From: Lingula anatina
Taxonomy: Eukaryota > Brachiopoda > Lingulata > Lingulida > Lingulidae
Assembly (NCBI RefSeq): GCF_001039355.2
Contig: NW_019773847.1
Coordinates: 285,394 to 349,393, forward strand
DNA: 64,000 nt
Direction of reading: 5' to 3'
The notes under the pieces were generated by a model. The model was given only the letters and a program-made list of their open reading frames with translations, did no database searches and had not been told where the DNA came from. A program made the translations under genes and the position numbers. Positions within the stretch are counted from its first letter, which is position 1. Each line of letters starts with the position of its first letter. This document shows, piece by piece, positions 23,001 to 33,998 of the stretch.

Positions 23001-25298
23001 AAATAAGTCAAACATCGCCATCAATGAAACGAAAATGTACAATTGTATAGTTGACTGAGTTGTTTAACCTTCGGTGCCTCAGCATGATGATGCCGGATTT
23101 TGGCGGTCTTAGAAAAAGACGATTCATATTTGTAAACAATGCCGAGAAAAAACTTATACATAATAAACTGATTCTAACTCCGACCTGCAGGACAAGACTC
23201 CAAATATGTAGTAGAACACCATTCTCCATTACTGGTTCCGCCGCTGCCACCACCGCTGTCACCACCGCTAGACCCTCCGCTGTCACCACCGCTAGACCCA
23301 CCGCTGTCACCACCGCTGGACCCACCGCTGCCACCACCACTGGACCCACCGCTACCATCCTCATAACCTCCAGAAACAAAGGGATGAGGGATCTGAAGTT
23401 GATCAGCGTGGAAAGGGTTCGCCAATACAGCGTTTATGGTCCGTAGAAGAGGGTATTTAGTGAATGTAGGGCATTTTTGACCAGTAAAATCATCCATGTC
23501 CAGGGCCCATATCATAGCGCCGGCTAAACCATTGTCCAATACGTATTTGGTCTGAAAAGATACATACAGTCAATCAGAAAATGTGGAAATAACAATCGCT
23601 ATTTGTCAAAAGACTTTCTCAAACTTGGGCCATTATATTTGGCCTTACTCCTACGAAACAGGTTTCAATCGCCTTTCCCGTATTTGGCCAAAGTCAATTC
23701 TACTCGTTGTTAACTCTTTATGAGAAGAAGTTTTACCAGGGTAACTCATTAATTATTCCTGAAGGACAGTCACTTCTTATTTTCTTGAAAAAGTCCAGTG
23801 CTCCATGTCACCACTTTAAGCGTCTTTGAATTGCAACCAATGCACCTTTTTTTCTTTTTCAACTTTTTCAGTTAGACATTTAGGCCCTGCAATACAGTCA
23901 CTCAGTTCGCACTCTATTTTCTTCCAAATTATTTGTCTACCTTTTTTTAAGTATACACGTCATTAAATGAATTAGATAAAAGTGCAGTATGAAAGGAAAC
24001 TTCAGTACCACTGAAAATATTGTGAGACCATTGCATCAGTACAAACGAAGTAGTTTTCAAAAGAAGGTGCATATTACATACAGTTCATATACTGTATATT
24101 TAATTGAATAACTGTAAAATAACATTCAGAACACCAATCTATGTAAAAATAATAATAATTAGCTGCTGAACATGCATATAAGTATCCACAAAATAGAACT
24201 TAGAATGTGACTGTTGTTGATAGTCATACGTAATGATTACCTTCAATGCGATACTGTTAGCGTCATCATACCCAATCCAGTCAAGAGAGGAAAATGCATA
24301 TGGAACGTCGTGTTCAGTGTGCCAAAATGCATTATAACTACCATAAGGGTAAATCTTCCTACAAATCTGAAGATGAAAATATAAGGTTGAAAGTCGTTAC
24401 AACGTGTACAGTAGTTTGTCCTGGATCATGAAACTGAAATGTGACTGTCAAATAAGGCTGCAGTTAGGCAGTTTTGGTAAATGTTACTACTTGTTGCATA
24501 CATTATCCCTTGTCGTAAGAGATTCCTAGGATCAAGGGAGCTTTTGCTAAAGGGGTGCTTAGGGCAAATACCTCGTGGTATGGCTGAATTCCTTGTTCCC
24601 AGTTGTAGCCGATGCCAGCCCCGGATACTGGCGCCCCCATGCGGTTCTCCGCGCTATCTTTCAGAGTGAAGGATCTTCCATAAGTCGGCATTCCCATGAC
24701 TAGTTTGTGTCTTGGGGCTCCTAGTTGGATCCAATACTGAACGGCAGCATCCTACGTTAAAAATTGACCACGCCTTCTTAATTTAAAACTTGGCATGCTC
24801 ATTTTTCATCTTCTAATGCAACATAGAAATAATAAATATTAATAATAAATGAGGCAAATGGGTCAATGCACGCACGACCAAACTTCGTTGATATAAAAAG
24901 TACTTTTATAGAACCATGCTGAAAAATTTTCCCTTCAACAAGATAGTACTCTTTATAGATGGACCGCTAGTCTTTTACACCCATTTCCATAGATTAGATC
25001 GACCTACTTAAGATCGACCTAACTCCCTGGGGGTTCACGCTAAATAGCTGTCAGCCGGGCGGACACGAAAGTTAATTACCCCCTTACAGCTTGAAGTAGG
25101 CGGGACGGACATTTAAGTCGGATTATCTGAAAGTAATCTAGTGAGACTCCCCGCGGGGATAGATCGATCTAAAATCTATGGGAATAGAGCCTTAATTTCG
25201 CTCAACGTACGACCTCGAGACTTTGTATTGTGAGTCGAGTATACTACGTCAATTTAATGTCATGAAATGCTACATTCAGCAATTCATTTTGAACATAC

Positions 25299-25342
<44 letters not shown>

Positions 25343-28247
25343 ATGGTTGAGAAGGCCGTTCCGAGGGGCAGACCAGTAAACAAACATGTACCACATTCAA
25401 CTCGGTTTGCTTCCACCAAGGTTCAGATGCTCTAGCGTACAGCGGACTATTATGGCCGGTGGTGGAATCCCACCTCCCGTGAAAATCATACGTCATTATG
25501 CTTATCAAGTCAAGGTGCCTGCAAAATGATGAGTGATATAGTACTTAATCTCAGAAATCTGTAGACCAAAATTATTTAATAATGTATGATGCCCACAGTG
25601 ACCCACATGTACACCCCCCCCCCACCAAAAAAAAAAAAATCGTATAATTAGCAAAACGAGACAAAACCAGGCACACTTCCATCCCTGCATCCAGTAAACT
25701 TGTACTTGTTGTTATCAATATACCCATTGTAAATATTACAAACTTTAGGACGTCTACACAGTGTCGCATCATCATAAATTTGGAAGTATCTGCAATAGGT
25801 TATTGAGAGAGAGAGAGGTTGAGATTATCCTTACTTCGATATTTCAGGTACGTCGTAAGCACCCATAATAGTACCCTTGCCAGCACTAACAGCCGCTGTC
25901 AACAACAGTCGGGGGTGATATTGGTCGAATTTTTGACGCAGTGACTATGAGAAAAAAAAGATATCCAGTTGACAAATGCTATCGACGAAAATTTTGTTAT
26001 AATTGTATTTAAAATTGATACAACAGAATAATTCTTTAGAGAGACTCTCCATATGAAATTCAAAATTCCACAATAAATACACTTTCATTGTGAATTCTGT
26101 GCTGGTCATCGGACCATGTGGACCTCCATAAAGATTATTACAAAAACCACACTTAGAAAAACTTCATCGACTAACTTTGTATGTCTTAACGGATTCATTA
26201 ACCACTGAAAAGAAAGTAAGTATGTATATCAAGTACTTTTCTGTCACCAGTTTTACTTATGAATGCGTTTGTCTTCGCAACTTACAGCACTCACCCTACA
26301 CAAACGATTAAATTTGTCCTTTGCATTCGCAGGATATTCCCAATCTAAGTCTAAACCATCAAAACCGTGGAGCATTAAAAAATTGGCTGCGTTTTCTGCA
26401 AATGTGTCAATCTTCTGCTGAGTCTCTGTAATCTGAAGAAAGGGGTGAGATCCCGCATTCCAACCTCCTATGGCCAAAAGGGCCTTCAGATGTCCATGAT
26501 TCCTTGCCATGGTAGTTATCTTAGAAAAAAAGCCCTTCCCCCCATTGGTGTCTGGAAGGAGACAAAGACGGTTTTATAATATGTGGAAACTACAATTTCA
26601 GACAAAGATGTCCAAAATAATTTTATCTCCACCAGAAGGATTTTTGTTTGCGGTATCTTACTGACAAAAGTGTCCATAGTACGGGTTAACGCAGTCTCTT
26701 TATGTTTTCCTGCAATAAATTTTAGTATATTTTAGTGAACATTTATGTCAAACGTCTTCACCAATATTCTTCTTTATTGTGTACTTCACTTTGATGCAAT
26801 GTGTAAGTAATTTGTCTTCGTGTTACTAATGAGAGTATATGTTACTTATGAGAGTGGTTCAAGCACCAGAGGTCGGTTTGTATTTTGATAATCTGTGTAT
26901 GTCCATGTCATCACCCTCTGACACATTTTTCGTTCGTCCAATAATTCCAAGACTGCAATTTCGTTTCACTTTGAATTTACCAGGAGACTTTGCTTTCAAA
27001 CGTTATTGCACTTTCGATGATTATTTGTTTATATTTCTTGTACATACACGGTACCACACTATAACTGCAAAACAATATTTTCGTTTGAGCTGTGATATTG
27101 CGTTTTACTAATTTGATGCCAATTTTGCCAACCCAACACCAGTCCGTGATTGTTGATAATGTGAGAGACATGACACGAGATTTGCTTCTGTTGTTAACCG
27201 CTGGTAACATGTGAAGGGAAGATGCCTGTGTCATTTTTTAAAAAGAAAAATGAAAGAACAAAGTTGCACACGTGCTTTGGGTAGACTGAAAACAGCATGT
27301 TTCATGCAAGGTGTTATATTTTGTGCATAATTTATGCAGTTCATCACCGTAAATATTTCAAATTGGATCAAATTTGTTATCTACTGGAATGTACATTTTA
27401 CAAATTGCTTTTTTTTTGTTTAAAGTGTGTATACTTTCCAGTTGTTCTGTCTAGTCATTTTTTCTAGTTTTGTTATCTTTAAGTCTTGTCAACAAAAAGT
27501 TAAATGGGGCAAAAAAGGAATAAACGCTTCTTTTTTCTATATACACACACCTATTACCTTTCAGTCAGAAAAAGAAAGATAAATCACCAGTGGCTTTTTC
27601 GTATTTGGAATTTTTTTTAACGCACCTGTGCTTTTTTGTCAAGAATACCTTATTTCTTGATATGCTACTGGTCATCAGAAACTTAGCAACTGAGTGTTTA
27701 CTCGTCACTGTTTAACTTACCCAAGTCAACAAATGCATCAGACGGCTTAATGGTTGAAGCCAAATAGTCTATGTTGGCAAACGCATAGATGATGTGAGTG
27801 CACAGCAAAGGGTCGATATTGTCCGGCGAAAACCAATCTATTCCGGGACGATAGACACTCCAGTTTGTGAAATAGCACAACACATTTTTCGTTGCAATTG
27901 TGACATTATTTTCATGGTATTATGCAAATACTAAACGTGTATATAATAAAGTAACTTACGACCCTCATATAACATATTTATACTTTTTTTTCGGTTTGGA
28001 TGATATCAAAACTCATTCTCAACATAAACGATTCTTTCATTAAATATAATCTGCAATCATCTCCTGATTATTTTGACTTATTTTTTACATAGATCTGAAC
28101 CCAAGTTAGGAAGAACGACTAAAAACCGAATGGCAAATGTACTAACTAAAACGTACCACCAGCTGCGCGTACAAAGGGAGAGCCCGGCACCCAAGCTGTG
28201 TCACATACACATGCTAGCAATAAGCATGCCAGAAGATAAATTTTCAT
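20091..28247 (-). CDS. Chitinase gene C: secreted GH18 enzyme with five CBM14 chitin-binding modules
   Basis: Twelve exons keep phase: 28,247-28,157; 27,891-27,721; 26,551-26,295; 25,944-25,835; 25,518-25,392; 24,751-24,572; 24,366-24,241; 23,551-23,185; 22,944-22,717; 22,303-22,094; 21,711-21,502; 21,304-21,083; final 20,254-20,091; about 820 aa. (The signal exon is counted separately.) Signal peptide [17 protein letters not shown]18 landmarks: [34 protein letters not shown] with Glu about residue 159, [23 protein letters not shown] Gly/Ser/Asp repeat linker (about 400-460) leads to five Cys-rich CBM14 modules, each of pattern HPxDCxxYCxC...C...FxP...C. The last ends in NEVC and a stop. It should degrade extracellular chitin while tethered to it. 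A splice acceptor-like ttctatttcag directly precedes the ATG. The intron before exon 2 ends in AA rather than AG if the conserved frame is right. Confidence 0.9.
20419..20877. other. Assembly gap, 459 N, inside last intron of gene C
   Basis: Flanked by A runs on both sides. The exons at 21,083-21,304 and 20,091-20,254 join in phase (1-1). An additional CBM14 exon of the same phase could be hidden here without disturbing the frame. Confidence 0.99.
21083..22944 (-). other. Array of four single-exon CBM14 modules (fifth at 20,091-20,254)
   Basis: Modules are at 22,717-22,944, 22,094-22,303, 21,502-21,711 and 21,083-21,304. Each exon starts and ends in phase 1 and carries the six-cysteine chitin-binding (peritrophin-A) pattern, for example [33 protein letters not shown] and [11 protein letters not shown]. 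Modules 2 and 3 are the most alike (shared DCP.GDGK..HP and NKKIT/NNKIT), pointing to the most recent duplication. Symmetric exons permit gain or loss of modules without a frame change. Confidence 0.88.
23215..23365 (-). repeat. Gly/Ser/Asp-coding minisatellite (linker of gene C)
   Basis: Codes GGSSGG(D/G)S repeated about six times between the catalytic domain and the first CBM14. On the plus strand it reads as repeated accaccgct(g/a)... units of about 24 bases. It is likely a length-variable flexible linker. Confidence 0.85.
24978..25192. mobile_element. Palindromic foldback element 2 in an intron of gene C
   Basis: The left arm cccatttccatagattagat and the right arm (reverse complement ctattcccatagatttt then agatcgatct) form an imperfect inverted repeat around about 215 bases. 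The outer ttcccata core is shared with elements 1 and 3, the rest is not, so membership in the same family is tentative. Confidence 0.6.
25302..25338. repeat. (GA)n microsatellite
   Basis: About 18 GA dinucleotides, within the intron following the 25,392-25,518 exon of gene C. A shorter GA run lies at about 25,806-25,817. Confidence 0.95.
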
Positions 28248-29850
28248 CTGAAATAGAAATGAACTATCTAAATCGAGGGAGTTGCAGACAAATCCACGGA
28301 ATGGTGATTTGTAGAGTATGACGATTGTACAACATACAGTATCTCTCACCACTCAAACCACATTACTCACAGAATGCAAAAGACGGTTCCACAGTCATTA
28401 AAGTTTGATAATGGTGAAATAATAAGGTGTGATGCACAATGGTATTAGAGATACTGAGCAAAGAAAGCATTAAAAACAAATCACGTCTGAGAGCGCAATT
28501 CACTTTGGCCTTTCTCACGTAGATGCCCAGATTCGCAAGACAAATGGAAATACAATTAGGGATTTCCCCAACGTTGAAAATTGCAGGACTAAAACATGTA
28601 ATGCTGAGACAAATTGGTTAAAAAAAAGGAAAAAAAACTGCAAGTCTGACTATAAAACGCGTTTAGGCGAGAATACATTTTCCATGAGCAGGTTCCTTTC
28701 CCCTTCTAAAACCGCGCAGTCAAATGGTTATTCACTAGAAATTATTTCCCAAATATTTCTATGGCTTATCACTAGCCGTGTACAGTTCTGTGTTCTGTTT
28801 GGCTAGAATTTTTGCACACCAACTACGTCATCACTCACATGACCTCTAATAAAGTGCGGTAGGTCACCATGTCTGCACTTGAAGACATAATAGTTTTCAA
28901 AGGCCACGTGCAATCAACCTCTCTAAATGAAATGAAAGTAAAATTTGTGTGCAAATTTTATCTCGTCCTAACTCTTGGACATGTCCTTAGTTCAAACTTA
29001 ATGTATGTTTAGTGTGATTGAACTAATCCATCAAAGAGGTTGTGTCTTCGTAGCATAGAGACGAAGGACAACGAAAGCCATTACAACTCTGGTTCAACCA
29101 TGATTGTAACCTTGATGTGAGAATAATGATGTTCTAAAGGCTGAACTGTCTTAAGACTGAATTCTTATTCATTTGCTTAGATTCATTTGGCCATAATATT
29201 TAAATTTCATTACATGGTTTACTGCTTTAAGCGTCTTTAAAGGACATTGAAGAAGTACCTTCTTGTCAATTATTTAAAAAAAAAGCTTTAATTGGAGTGA
29301 AAATATCTAGATAATTTACTACCAATCTATTAGGAAAATCTAAAAGGCAAAGAAGTTATTGTTTGATAGAGGCAAAGAAAGGTTAGAAGAAATTAAGGAA
29401 GACACAGAGCATTGTAAGTGATTCGTCCATCGAATAGGCCTATAGATATTTACGATGGCATATACAATTGTAACGGGCACTCTGTCTTGATACTCTCAAG
29501 TCGACATGATATGATGATTATAAAGGCAAATTTTGTGTTGCCTTCAAATATATAGAAATAATCGACGTTTAGTCACTTTTGACGTTTTTTATTTAATCAA
29601 GAGCCCTGTAGTGCTGGTCTAATACTAATTAGTTAACTACTAATAAGATGATAAGAAATAATAATGACATAAGGTCATTACGAACTTTGACTTGAAATCA
29701 GAGGCGAATTGAAGCCGTCTTCTGTGTCTTCCAGACGACGGTCAGATTTTCAAGTTCACTGACGGGTATCTATTTTTTTTTTTCTGTCGGAACAAGGTCC
29801 AAAAAGGAGGATAGATCAACAAAAACTAGAAAAGCACTCCGAGAGCGCAG
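28248..29850. other. Upstream region of gene C
   Basis: 5' UTR, possible first intron and promoter region of gene C on the minus strand. No other exon could be supported. The promoter itself was not located. Confidence 0.45.
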
Positions 29851-30062
29851 ACCTCCGCCAAGGCAGCGATTTTTGATTATTATTGATTATTGATTGATTA
29901 TTGATCCGGATCACCACCAAAAACTAATCACTTCTAAGTTAACCTATTTCTGACCTACCCTGAAAATTTCATCAAAATAGGTCCATAACTTTTTGAGTTA
30001 TGTTGATGACAAATAAACAGACAGAAAGACAGGGGTGAAATCATTACCTCCTTGGCGGAGGT
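29851..30062. mobile_element. Short element with 13-bp perfect terminal inverted repeats
   Basis: Starts acctccgccaagg and ends ccttggcggaggt, exact inverted repeats. Inside are a TTGATTA-type simple run and a tail with tgaaaatttcatcaaaatag, taactttttgagttatg and an acagacagaaagac stretch. From memory, sequences of this form (cctccgccaagg ... aaatttcatcaaaat ... acagacagac ... ccttggcggagg) are widespread short repeats in many animals. It is non-coding and probably non-autonomous. Confidence 0.7.
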
Positions 30063-32743
30063 AATAGTTTGGAAGACTGTCAGAAAATATCTCTGGATCC
30101 GCCCTGGAAATTCCTTCATGTTGTTCTTTTTATTAAAAAAAATTAACTGTTATGCATGTATAGAACAGCTTAATATTTCAAAGATAAATTTACAGTATGC
30201 CTAACACTTTTCACTTTTCACCATGTTAAAAAGGTACGGACCGCAAATCAAAATGGAAAGGTCAGCTGCGGGCGCATTGGTCTGGAGAGTTCACTGACGT
30301 CAGTCAGGTAATCCTCGGGAAATGCCCATGGTTTATTTCAGACTTTTTCAACAAGTCACATGCCTCGCATGCAAAGGGTGGTCGCCTACATATGAACCCG
30401 TTACTTTGCGAAAGAAACACCTTACAGAAGACTAGGAACTCGCCACAGCACTGGCCTAAAGAATAACCGCTAGTAAAATACCCCCCCCCCCCCCCGCCAT
30501 ATAGTGGGACTGGGCGATGAATCAGCACATCTGTCTCGGAAGAAAAGACAAACGCTATAAAACTATTAAAACTCGAAACCAAAGGAAGCGACCCATTCTG
30601 TGGTCTTAAGCATCCAGGCTGCAGAAATGTGTAATGGGAAAGAGAGATAGATGGGGAATTCATTATTGCACCCATCAGCAGTGTCTTGCCTCGAGTATAA
30701 GGGAATAGCTTGTATATGGACGAATATAAATCAATGAATAAATAGGTATATGTAAATAAACGAATGAAAGAAAAAAAATAAAATAACATTCAAACAAACT
30801 TCTTAAATCGTTTTTTTTCCTTTTTTTTTTGTCAAAGCAGTCATGATCCGAACTGAAAAAATAAATAACCAATATTTTTCAGGTCAATTTTCATAAAATC
30901 ATCTGGCAAAATAATCTAGTAAAATAATTCAAAAATTCCTAACACGATTTTAGACATGCTTGTATAATCTGTGCATGTTTATCTTACTCTTCTTGACTAA
31001 CCTTGTAATACATGGACAATCTTCTCTTTCTTGCTTTCTTCTTGTTCCTTTTTGCTTGTTTTGGGGCGTTCGCGAGTGGGGCTCTTAAATAGGGCCGGGT
31101 TGAAAGGGAAATAACCCCGCAACTCATCTAAATTACAAATTAACAACAATAACGCCAGCTTTTAAATTGACATTTTGAGGAGAAGGAAAATATTGTTTAC
31201 GCCTGACGTCAGCCTGAGAATTCCCCCACAGCAGTTGGAGCATGTCCCTATTCCACGGTATTTTTTCCACGTTAAAAGGGGATTGAACAAAAACAAAGAA
31301 AAATATCTTCAGAATTACATGTACCTTTTTTCAAACAAAATTTGCAAAATCATACACTGAATGTATAACAGCCTAGAGTTGAACAGAACCCTTCTCTCTC
31401 CCTAACACCTGTGCACAACTACATTATACACATTTATGTATTTGGACAGGTTAAAAGTGTTTCAGATATTTTAATCCTGCTTTTTTTCTTTTTTGGGAAA
31501 TAGTTAAAGGAGTATAATTCTTTTATTCAGAATAAACATGACGTTTGCTGTGGTGTATCAATTATTTCTTCCATCTTCGGTAATTACTAAAAATTGCGCA
31601 ATGGAAGTTCCAGGATCCTCGTATGACAATAAAAACTTATGAAAGACCTCTACAAGAACAAGGAAGGTAAATTCTTAAGGAAATGAAAAAAATGAAGTTT
31701 GATGACTGAATGTTTTTTTGTTGCTTGCAGTAACATTAGTTCAATTGGCAGCATAGCAACAGCTACAATACCATGGTTTGCTTTTTAGCCTGTGAACTCT
31801 AATGTTAGTTAAATGGACAACATGTGCCAAGAACTGATTGTAGAAAGGGAAATGGCATCTAAATCATTCATCGCATTATTCACCATAAGCCCAATAAGAT
31901 ATAGTGTTTAATCATCTTCACATACATTTTAATTAACTGTAATGCGTCTGAAACAACCATGTGATAAGTAAATAACTGCGTAAACAAACATTGCCCGTGT
32001 GATAATTCAAAAATATTTCAAAAAGTGACCGCTGAGCATTGTCCAACAACAGGGGTACATGTATATGTAGCTTTTTGTCCTTGGAATAAAAGTGGTGGAT
32101 GACGAACACCTGTGTTAATGGGCTCAGTGAATGGTAATTTTTCCTTTATTACTAGCAGAATACTTAATTGTATCGGTTGTAAAAACAGACAAACATCGAA
32201 ATCTGTACCATGCAGACGCAAGCTCGGAATGCTGAGATGGCACTGAGGTTGTTACAGACCAAATGACGATCAAAGCTTGATCTAGAAAATGTGTTACAGG
32301 ATCTGGAAATAACGAAGGTTTAGTTGACAATGTACAGCGTACCACCAAAATCCGACAACTTTATCGCCTGAATACGTCTATATTCCAATTACTTTGAATG
32401 CCAATTCAGGTAGGGGATAGATCCACTCCATACCATTTTTTAAAAAACCAAATGAACAAAAATTGGGTGGTTTCAAGCTTACCAAAATCTTCATTCAACA
32501 CAAACGCCTTTAAAATTTTAAGAACTGAAAATCACTAATCTCTATTGTTCCAATACTTCAGAAATAAAATGTGTGAATGTTCTTAATGCACTTTACACAT
32601 AATTTGCATTGACTTGAATAAGGCATTTTACTGGGTTATTTTTTTTTACTAAATTTGTATTTGTTCAATCCTAAAAATGATAATGAAATATGAAAACAAA
32701 TGTTCTACCATATTAACAATCAAAAATTAGAGTAAAAAGAATA
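30063..32743. other. Intergenic DNA between gene C and the RGS22-like gene
   Basis: Contains a C run (30,481-30,495), A/T homopolymers and two TGACGTCA palindromes (30,295-30,302 and 31,204-31,211). Open frames here lack domain patterns and splice neighbours. I see no gene. Confidence 0.5.
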
Positions 32744-32749
32744 TTTATT
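32744..32749 (-). promoter_or_regulatory. Candidate polyadenylation signal of the RGS22-like gene
   Basis: AATAAA on the minus strand (aacaataaat), about 1.15 kb after the most distal stop at 33,897. Many other AT-rich hexamers lie between, so this is only one candidate. Confidence 0.3.
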
Positions 32750-33896
32750 GTTATATATTACATCAAATATATACAAAGATATATACAAATACTAAAAGCA
32801 ATAACAATTGAGCTGTAACAATATATTAAATTGCAGATAGATACCACATTTGATGCTTTTAAAAAGCTCCATCATATTTACTTAAAAAATCTTTTGTGAA
32901 ATTTTGTTTCCAAAATGTCATCATCCTGTAATTCTTGTCTCAATATAAAACCAGTAAGAGAATTCTTTACCAAATCCTCTTCCTGAATATTCATTTTTTT
33001 TTATATTTCCAATGTATATGCCTAATGTTTTAGTTCAACAGAAATTTTCAGTTCTCATGTTGATTGATGTTCTAAATATTAGAAATGCAATAAAAACAGA
33101 ACAAAATTTAAAAAAGCAATCTATAATGACATATATTAATGTTACAATATTTTCTTTTTGAGCAAATAAAAGGTGCAATTATTTAATCAAAATATGCAAG
33201 ACATGATAATAAAAATGGACAAATAAAAATAAATGGAATTCTTGTGAGTTACATATATCAAAAGCTTAAAAAAACTGCTGCAAGTTTTTTTCTTAGGTAA
33301 AATTAAACTGAATCACACAGAAAGCATCAGAAATCATATTTTAAAAAATTACCTGGATATCAAACATATATCAAAGTAGCAAATCTTCTTGAAGTGATAT
33401 AATTACCACTAATTTGTATACAGTGTTACTTCATTTGGAATGACACAAGAAACTGCAGTGTGTATATTATGCCTTTTCAATAAAAAAATACCACTTAGAG
33501 ATCAGCAGAGTATCATATTCCATTTTACAAAATATCATCTTCAGCTGCTATAATACATAGCTTGTGCTATCCCAATCAGTTCTGTCTCAGATATAAATAT
33601 ATTTGAATAAATAATTGTCTTTTCTTTCTTATCTCTTTTCAGCTGAGATTTCACCATTTAGGTGAAAAATGTAATGCTAAATTGATAGACTTGGTTTAAA
33701 TATTTGATTAATATTCTATGAACATTGTGGCTACTTAAGTTGCAGATTTCCGTAATTTTTGTTGTTCTTTCATGGTGATGGCTGGATTACAAAATATAAG
33801 ATCTACAAACAGATCTATGCATCTTTCAAGTCAATCCTGGCTATGACACGTTGGCTATGTGACCTTGCCTAAATGACCTTGGCTATGTGTCCTTGG
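32750..33896 (-). other. Probable 3' UTR of the RGS22-like gene
   Basis: Very AT-rich DNA without coding signal, directly after the TAG at 33,897-33,899. Just past the stop lies a short imperfect tandem of TGACCTTGG/GGCTATGTG words (33,845-33,915). Confidence 0.4.
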
Positions 33897-33998
33897 CTAG
33901 GTGACCTTGGTCACTCTGGACTGCTGTGAATCTGTCCGTAGTCGATTTCCTTTGGTGGTTGCAGCATCACTCTGCTGGGGGGTAGTATTATCAATTTC
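33897..33998 (-). other. Candidate terminal exon of the RGS22-like gene
   Basis: Acceptor cttag, then a phase-0 frame EIDNTTPQQSDAATTKGN... ending RVTKVT and TAG. It cannot follow the 36,752 exon directly because that exon ends in phase 1 and the junction would make TGA. At least one linking exon is therefore needed, or this exon is used by another splice form. Confidence 0.5.

Noticed and set aside
23051-23539. Plus-strand Thr/Ala/Pro-rich frame and a second Gly/Val-rich minus frame over the gene C linker
   Set aside because: These are shadows of the Gly/Ser/Asp repeat in the true frame, which continues the GH18 domain in phase.
25302-25338. GA-rich tract as a coding extension (Ser/Leu repeat) of the MTYDFHG exon
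   Set aside because: The conserved frame exits at the gtacat donor at 25,391; the repeat is intronic.
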